Source: UBA5359 sp028699365 [NCBI: bacterium] (GTDB lineage: Bacteria > UBP13 > UBA5359). From it: a DNA stretch of 25,088 bases. Within the stretch, counting starts at the first letter, position 1; each line of letters starts with the position of its first letter. The notes beneath the pieces were generated by a model. The model was not told the origin of the DNA. It saw only the letters and a list, made by a program, of their open reading frames with translations, and did no database searches. Of the stretch, positions 22,186 through 25,088 are shown piece by piece. The position numbers and the translations under genes were made by a program. The stretch covers positions 1-25,088 of the forward strand of contig JAQVUQ010000002.1 of the NCBI GenBank assembly GCA_028699365.1. Direction: 5' to 3'.

Positions 22186-23232
22186 TTAAAGCGGCAGGTT
22201 GGCATCGGCGTCCAGAGTCAGGGGATCGCTGTCGCCGCGCAGATAGCGAAAATGCGCCACGGAAGCGATCATGGCTGCGTTGTCGGTGCAGAGAATGGGG
22301 GCCGGTATGTGCAGCTCTATGCCTCTCTGTTCAGCCTCGGCCGCAAAACGCCGGCGCAGTTCGCTGTTCACGGCTACGCCTCCGGCCAGCACCAGGCGCT
22401 CCACCCCTTTATCGTCGCAGGCCCGGAAGGCCCGCTCCGCCAGCACGTCGACCACGGCCCGCTGGAAAGAGGCCGCCGTATCCTCGGGTGGAACGTCGGG
22501 ATTGGACTGGAAATAACGCAGCACGGCGGTCTTCAAGCCGCTGAAGCTGAAATCGAAGCTGCCCTCTTCCAGCCGGGCTCTGGGGAAATCGACGGCGGCG
22601 GGATTACCCTCTGCGGCTAACCTGTCTATGACCGGGCCACCGGGGTACCCCAGGCCCATGGCCCTGGCGGTCTTGTCAAAGACCTCGCCGGCGGCATCGT
22701 CCCGGGTCCGTCCCAGCAGTTCGAAGCTGAGGTGTTCCGGCATGTAGACTATATCCGTATGCCCGCCGGAGACCACCAGGCAGACAAAGGGAAATTCCGG
22801 CTGAGGGGACTGCAGAAAGTTGGCGTATATATGTCCGGCCATGTGATTTATGCCCAGCAGCGGCAGGCTGGCGGCAAAGGCCATGGCTTTGGCGGTGGCT
22901 ATGCCCACCACCAGCGCTCCCACCAGTCCCGGCCCGTTGGTGACGGCTATGCCTGTCAGATCACCCAGTTCCGTGCCGGCTGCCTGCAGCGCCTCCGCTA
23001 CGACGCCGTTCACCAGTTCCAGATGCTGTCGCGAGGCTATTTCCGGTACCACGCCGCCAAAGCGCCGGTGTATGTCCACCTGGGAGGCGATAATATTGGA
23101 AAGCACCTCGCTGCCGCTTTGCACCACGGCAGCGGACGTTTCATCACACGATGTCTCTATACCTAGCCATAGCGTGTGCCCTGCGGGCACACGCTGGTTG
23201 TTGGTTGTTGGTTGTTGGTTGTTGGTTTTCAC
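22186..23232 (-). CDS. tsaD: TsaD, tRNA N6-threonylcarbamoyladenosine transferase subunit
   Basis: TsaD transfers the threonylcarbamoyl group to A37 of ANN-decoding tRNAs, working with TsaB and TsaE. The protein is 348 residues from a GTG at 23232 with GGAG upstream. The family start LGIETSCDETSAAVV comes only at residue 23. The preceding 20 residues (rich in N, Q, P and T) are encoded by a heptanucleotide repeat and a hairpin and are not a family feature. The metal-binding HMAGH (130-134), FVCLVVSGGHTD and NSELRRRF are present. It is the last gene of the tsaE-tsaB-rimI-tsaD operon, 21 bases after rimI. A GTG at 23190 is an alternative start but has no visible binding site. Confidence 0.96.
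   Translation of the reverse strand: MKTNNQQPTTNNQRVPAGHTLWLGIETSCDETSAAVVQSGSEVLSNIIASQVDIHRRFGGVVPEIASRQHLELVNGVVAEALQAAGTELGDLTGIAVTNGPGLVGALVVGIATAKAMAFAASLPLLGINHMAGHIYANFLQSPQPEFPFVCLVVSGGHTDIVYMPEHLSFELLGRTRDDAAGEVFDKTARAMGLGYPGGPVIDRLAAEGNPAAVDFPRARLEEGSFDFSFSGLKTAVLRYFQSNPDVPPEDTAASFQRAVVDVLAERAFRACDDKGVERLVLAGGVAVNSELRRRFAAEAEQRGIELHIPAPILCTDNAAMIASVAHFRYLRGDSDPLTLDADANLPL
23171..23227. repeat. Hairpin plus heptanucleotide tandem repeat in the 5' end of tsaD
   Basis: AGCGTGTGCCC (23171-23181) and its exact complement (23185-23195) form an 11-bp stem with a 3-base loop. Directly beside it GGTTGTT is repeated four times with a partial fifth copy (23196-23227). Both lie between the GTG start and the conserved TsaD domain and keep the frame. 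A change of one unit would shift the frame, since seven is not a multiple of three. Confidence 0.85.
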
Positions 23233-23253
23233 GCTCGTATCTCCGGTCTTTAC

Positions 23254-23769
23254 TTACGAAAGGATGCCTGGATCGGTCTTCAGCCGTTCCAGGCCTTCCC
23301 TGAAAGCGGCTTCATGCATGGGGCCTGTCCACATCACTATGGCGTCCTCTCCGTTATCGGAGTAATAACCCTTGCGCACGGCTATATCTTTGAAACCGAA
23401 CTTCTCATAAAGGTTATGCGCGGCATCGTTGCTGATTCTGACTTCAAGCGTCAGCCATACGGCGCCACGGGCCTGGGCCTCGCGGATCAACTGCAGCAGC
23501 AGGCGCTCGGCCACATGGCGGCGCCGGTAATCCGGATGGACAGCCAGGGTCGTTACGTGGGCCTCGTCCACTATCAGCCAGAAGCCGGTATAGCCTATCA
23601 GCCTCTCGTCTTGCTCGGCTGCCAGATACGTGGCCAGGGCCGGTCTTTGCAGATCGCTGACGAACGACTGTATCGGCCATGGTGTGGGGAAGGAAAGAGC
23701 TTCGATACTGCATACTGCTTCCAGATCGTCTTCCGTCATGGGGCGTATGCGGGTCGAATCTTCAGCCAT
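23254..23769 (-). CDS. rimI: RimI, ribosomal protein S18 N-terminal alanine acetyltransferase
   Basis: The 171-residue GNAT-fold enzyme acetylates the N-terminus of ribosomal protein S18 using acetyl-CoA. The sequence shows IRPMTEDDLEAVCSIEALSF, the acceptor-side TPWPIQSFVSDL, the acetyl-CoA-binding loop in AVHPDYRRRHVAERLL and the C-terminal NLYEKFGFKDIAVRKGYY typical of RimI. The ATG overlaps the tsaB stop by eight bases. rimI is commonly placed among tsa genes in Firmicutes, which supports the name over a generic GNAT. A C-terminal tail of about 20 residues beyond the RimI core has no known role. Confidence 0.92.
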   Translation of the reverse strand: MAEDSTRIRPMTEDDLEAVCSIEALSFPTPWPIQSFVSDLQRPALATYLAAEQDERLIGYTGFWLIVDEAHVTTLAVHPDYRRRHVAERLLLQLIREAQARGAVWLTLEVRISNDAAHNLYEKFGFKDIAVRKGYYSDNGEDAIVMWTGPMHEAAFREGLERLKTDPGILS

Positions 23770-24487
23770 TGCAGGCGGCCTCCCTTTCGGCGGACGATTG
23801 TCTGATATAGAGAGGCACCAGCGGCTGAATGTCGCGGCCCGCCGGGCGCTCTCCGGAAACGGCTCCGATGCGAGCTATCAGCGCTGCCCGCGGCCAGATA
23901 TTCTCCGGCAGAACCGGCTCTATTCTGCTCCCCAGACGTTCCTGCAGCAGATGACCGTAGGCCGCCGCCCCGTCTCCGGCCAGGACCACCCGTGCTCCCG
24001 TCTCGTCCAGTCTGGCGGCCAGCGTCTCCAGTTCCGGAGCCTCGTAGCCGCCCAGTCTGTAAAGTCGCCCGGGAACTATCTCCGTTGCCGCCGGCGAGGA
24101 CACGGCGGAATAGAGCGCAGCGTAAACCCGGTTGTGCCGGGCGTCTATCATGGAACAGACAAGCCCTTCATCCGGCACGGCCGACAGCGCCAGGGCGTCC
24201 AGCGTGGGAATCCCCACGGCGGGACAGCCCAGCACCTGCGCCAGTCCCTTGCCGGTGGCCATACCTATACGCAGGCCGGTGAAAGATCCCGGTCCGCGGC
24301 CGATAGCCACCAGTCCTACATCCCTGATTCTTAGGCCGGACCGCTCCAGCATCCAGGCGATGTTGGGCACCAGATCGCGCAACTGGGTCATATATCCCTG
24401 CAGGCTTATCTCCGCCAGCAGGCCCTGCTCGTCCGTCAAAGCGATGCCGGCCATTCTGGTGGCGGTATCTATTCCCAGCGTTATCAT
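23762..24487 (-). CDS. tsaB: TsaB, t6A biosynthesis partner of TsaD
   Basis: The 241-residue protein is an inactive ASKHA-fold homologue of TsaD that dimerises with it and supports t6A synthesis. It begins MITLGIDTATRMAGIAL and has the family's best signature, IGRGPGSFTGLRIGMATGKGLA, followed by GIPTLDALA and MIDARHNRVYAALY. Length is normal. It begins six bases after the tsaE stop and overlaps rimI, so the operon is tightly coupled. Confidence 0.95.
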   Translation of the reverse strand: MITLGIDTATRMAGIALTDEQGLLAEISLQGYMTQLRDLVPNIAWMLERSGLRIRDVGLVAIGRGPGSFTGLRIGMATGKGLAQVLGCPAVGIPTLDALALSAVPDEGLVCSMIDARHNRVYAALYSAVSSPAATEIVPGRLYRLGGYEAPELETLAARLDETGARVVLAGDGAAAYGHLLQERLGSRIEPVLPENIWPRAALIARIGAVSGERPAGRDIQPLVPLYIRQSSAEREAACNG

Positions 24488-24493
24488 GCCGTT

Positions 24494-24970
24494 CTACCTT
24501 GCAATGTCTATTATTCTCACTATCTCTTCCAGAAGCCGCTCGTGACGGCGGCCAATGGCTCTGAACTCCAGGCAACGCCCGTCGTCACTGTAGCTGAAGC
24601 GTATTTCCAGCCTCTCTTCAGGCAGGCAGGATATAGCCCTGTCGGCCCATTCCACCAGACTTACGCCCTGACCGTAGAAATACTCTTCACAGCCCAGATC
24701 CTCTACCTCACGGATATCCTCCAGGCGGTAGAGATCGAAATGATAGAGCGGCAGGCGCCCCCGATACTCCCGTATCAAAGTGAATGTAGGGCTGACGATA
24801 CGTCCCTCTATACCCAGACCGGCAGCCACGCCCCTGGCCAGAACGGTCTTTCCGCCACCCAACTGGCCGATCAAAGCTATGTTGTCGCCGGACTCGACCA
24901 ATTCTCCTATAACCCATCCCAGACGAAGTGTGGCTTCTTCGTCTGGGCTATACCACTTGTAATTATTCAC
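24494..24970 (-). CDS. tsaE: TsaE, P-loop ATPase of t6A biosynthesis
   Basis: The 158-residue ATPase binds the TsaB-TsaD complex and is needed for turnover. The Walker A motif is GQLGGGKT (35-42), where relatives usually have GDLGAGKT; the substituted positions are not the catalytic Lys/Thr. SPTFTLIREY, YHFDLYRLED and VEWADR further match the family. The start is a GTG with a weak GAGAG site, close to the apparent 3' end of a group II intron. It is the first gene of the tsa operon in this window, so the operon promoter must lie within or beyond that element. Confidence 0.94.
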   Translation of the reverse strand: MNNYKWYSPDEEATLRLGWVIGELVESGDNIALIGQLGGGKTVLARGVAAGLGIEGRIVSPTFTLIREYRGRLPLYHFDLYRLEDIREVEDLGCEEYFYGQGVSLVEWADRAISCLPEERLEIRFSYSDDGRCLEFRAIGRRHERLLEEIVRIIDIAR

Positions 24971-25013
24971 GCCGACTCTCTTTTATAAGCTTTTTAGCTG
25001 TTCAGTCTGTTTC

Positions 25014-25088
25014 CGGGTAGGGCGGGCCTTGCGACCCGCTACCCCCCACAGACCCGTGCGAGCGGATTTCCCGCACACGGGTCCTCAA
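25014..25088 (-). mobile_element. 3' end of a group II intron (domains V-VI), cut by the window edge
   Basis: On the minus strand 25083-25051 folds like a group II intron domain V: an 8-bp lower stem (GACCCGTG with CACGGGTC), a 2-nt CG bulge on the 3' side, a short upper stem of GCGG with CCGC and a GAAA-containing loop. A second hairpin follows (25044-25015, GGGTAG with CTACCC and CGGG with CCCG), fitting domain VI. The string GGGGGGTAGCGGG between them resembles the end of bacterial class C introns. The catalytic triad position reads ACC rather than AGC or CGC, so it may be a decayed copy. Only about 75 bases are visible, so class and completeness are inference. Confidence 0.5.

Overview
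The window looks like a stretch of a bacterial chromosome with about half G+C. Strong AGGAGG-type ribosome binding sites, the tsaE-tsaB-rimI-tsaD order and the type I-B CRISPR-Cas style suggest an anaerobic Firmicute (Clostridia, possibly a Peptococcaceae/Syntrophomonadales-like lineage). That placement is inference; nothing here fixes the species.

Region 1 (1-9760) is a complete type I-B CRISPR-Cas locus read on the minus strand. The operon runs cas6-cas8b-cas7-cas5-cas3-cas4-cas1-cas2, then the leader, then an array of 13 repeats and 12 spacers. The repeat read on the minus strand ends in ATTGAAAC, the usual crRNA 5' handle, so array and cas genes share one direction. A 13-bp perfect inverted repeat lies between cas2 and the leader.

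Region 2 (about 9780-10264) is a scar: an N-terminal fragment of a Hanks-type Ser/Thr kinase and a small KGG-repeat stress protein broken by two frameshifts.

Region 3 (10279-20140) is a tightly overlapping minus-strand type III operon. Csx19 and Csx10 mark it as subtype III-D. In transcription order it encodes a Card1/Can2-like CARF nuclease, a compact Cas10 without an HD domain but with an intact GGDD, a single Cas7, a Csx10 with a long helical C-terminal extension, a double Cas7 fusion, Csx19 and a large TIGR03986-type RAMP protein. It has no array, cas6, cas1 or cas2 of its own and probably borrows the I-B crRNAs. The expected logic is RNA-guided target recognition, cyclic oligoadenylate synthesis by Cas10, and activation of the CARF effector, whose nuclease motif looks altered.

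Region 4 (20200-22180) holds a divergent Fic-family protein behind a good promoter and three copies of a TATCGGCAAT operator-like repeat, and a convergent membrane-anchored TPR-like protein.

Region 5 (22186-25088) is the housekeeping t6A-tRNA operon tsaE-tsaB-rimI-tsaD. tsaD carries a heptanucleotide repeat and a hairpin near its start. The right edge shows what appears to be the 3' end (domains V-VI) of a group II intron directly upstream of tsaE.
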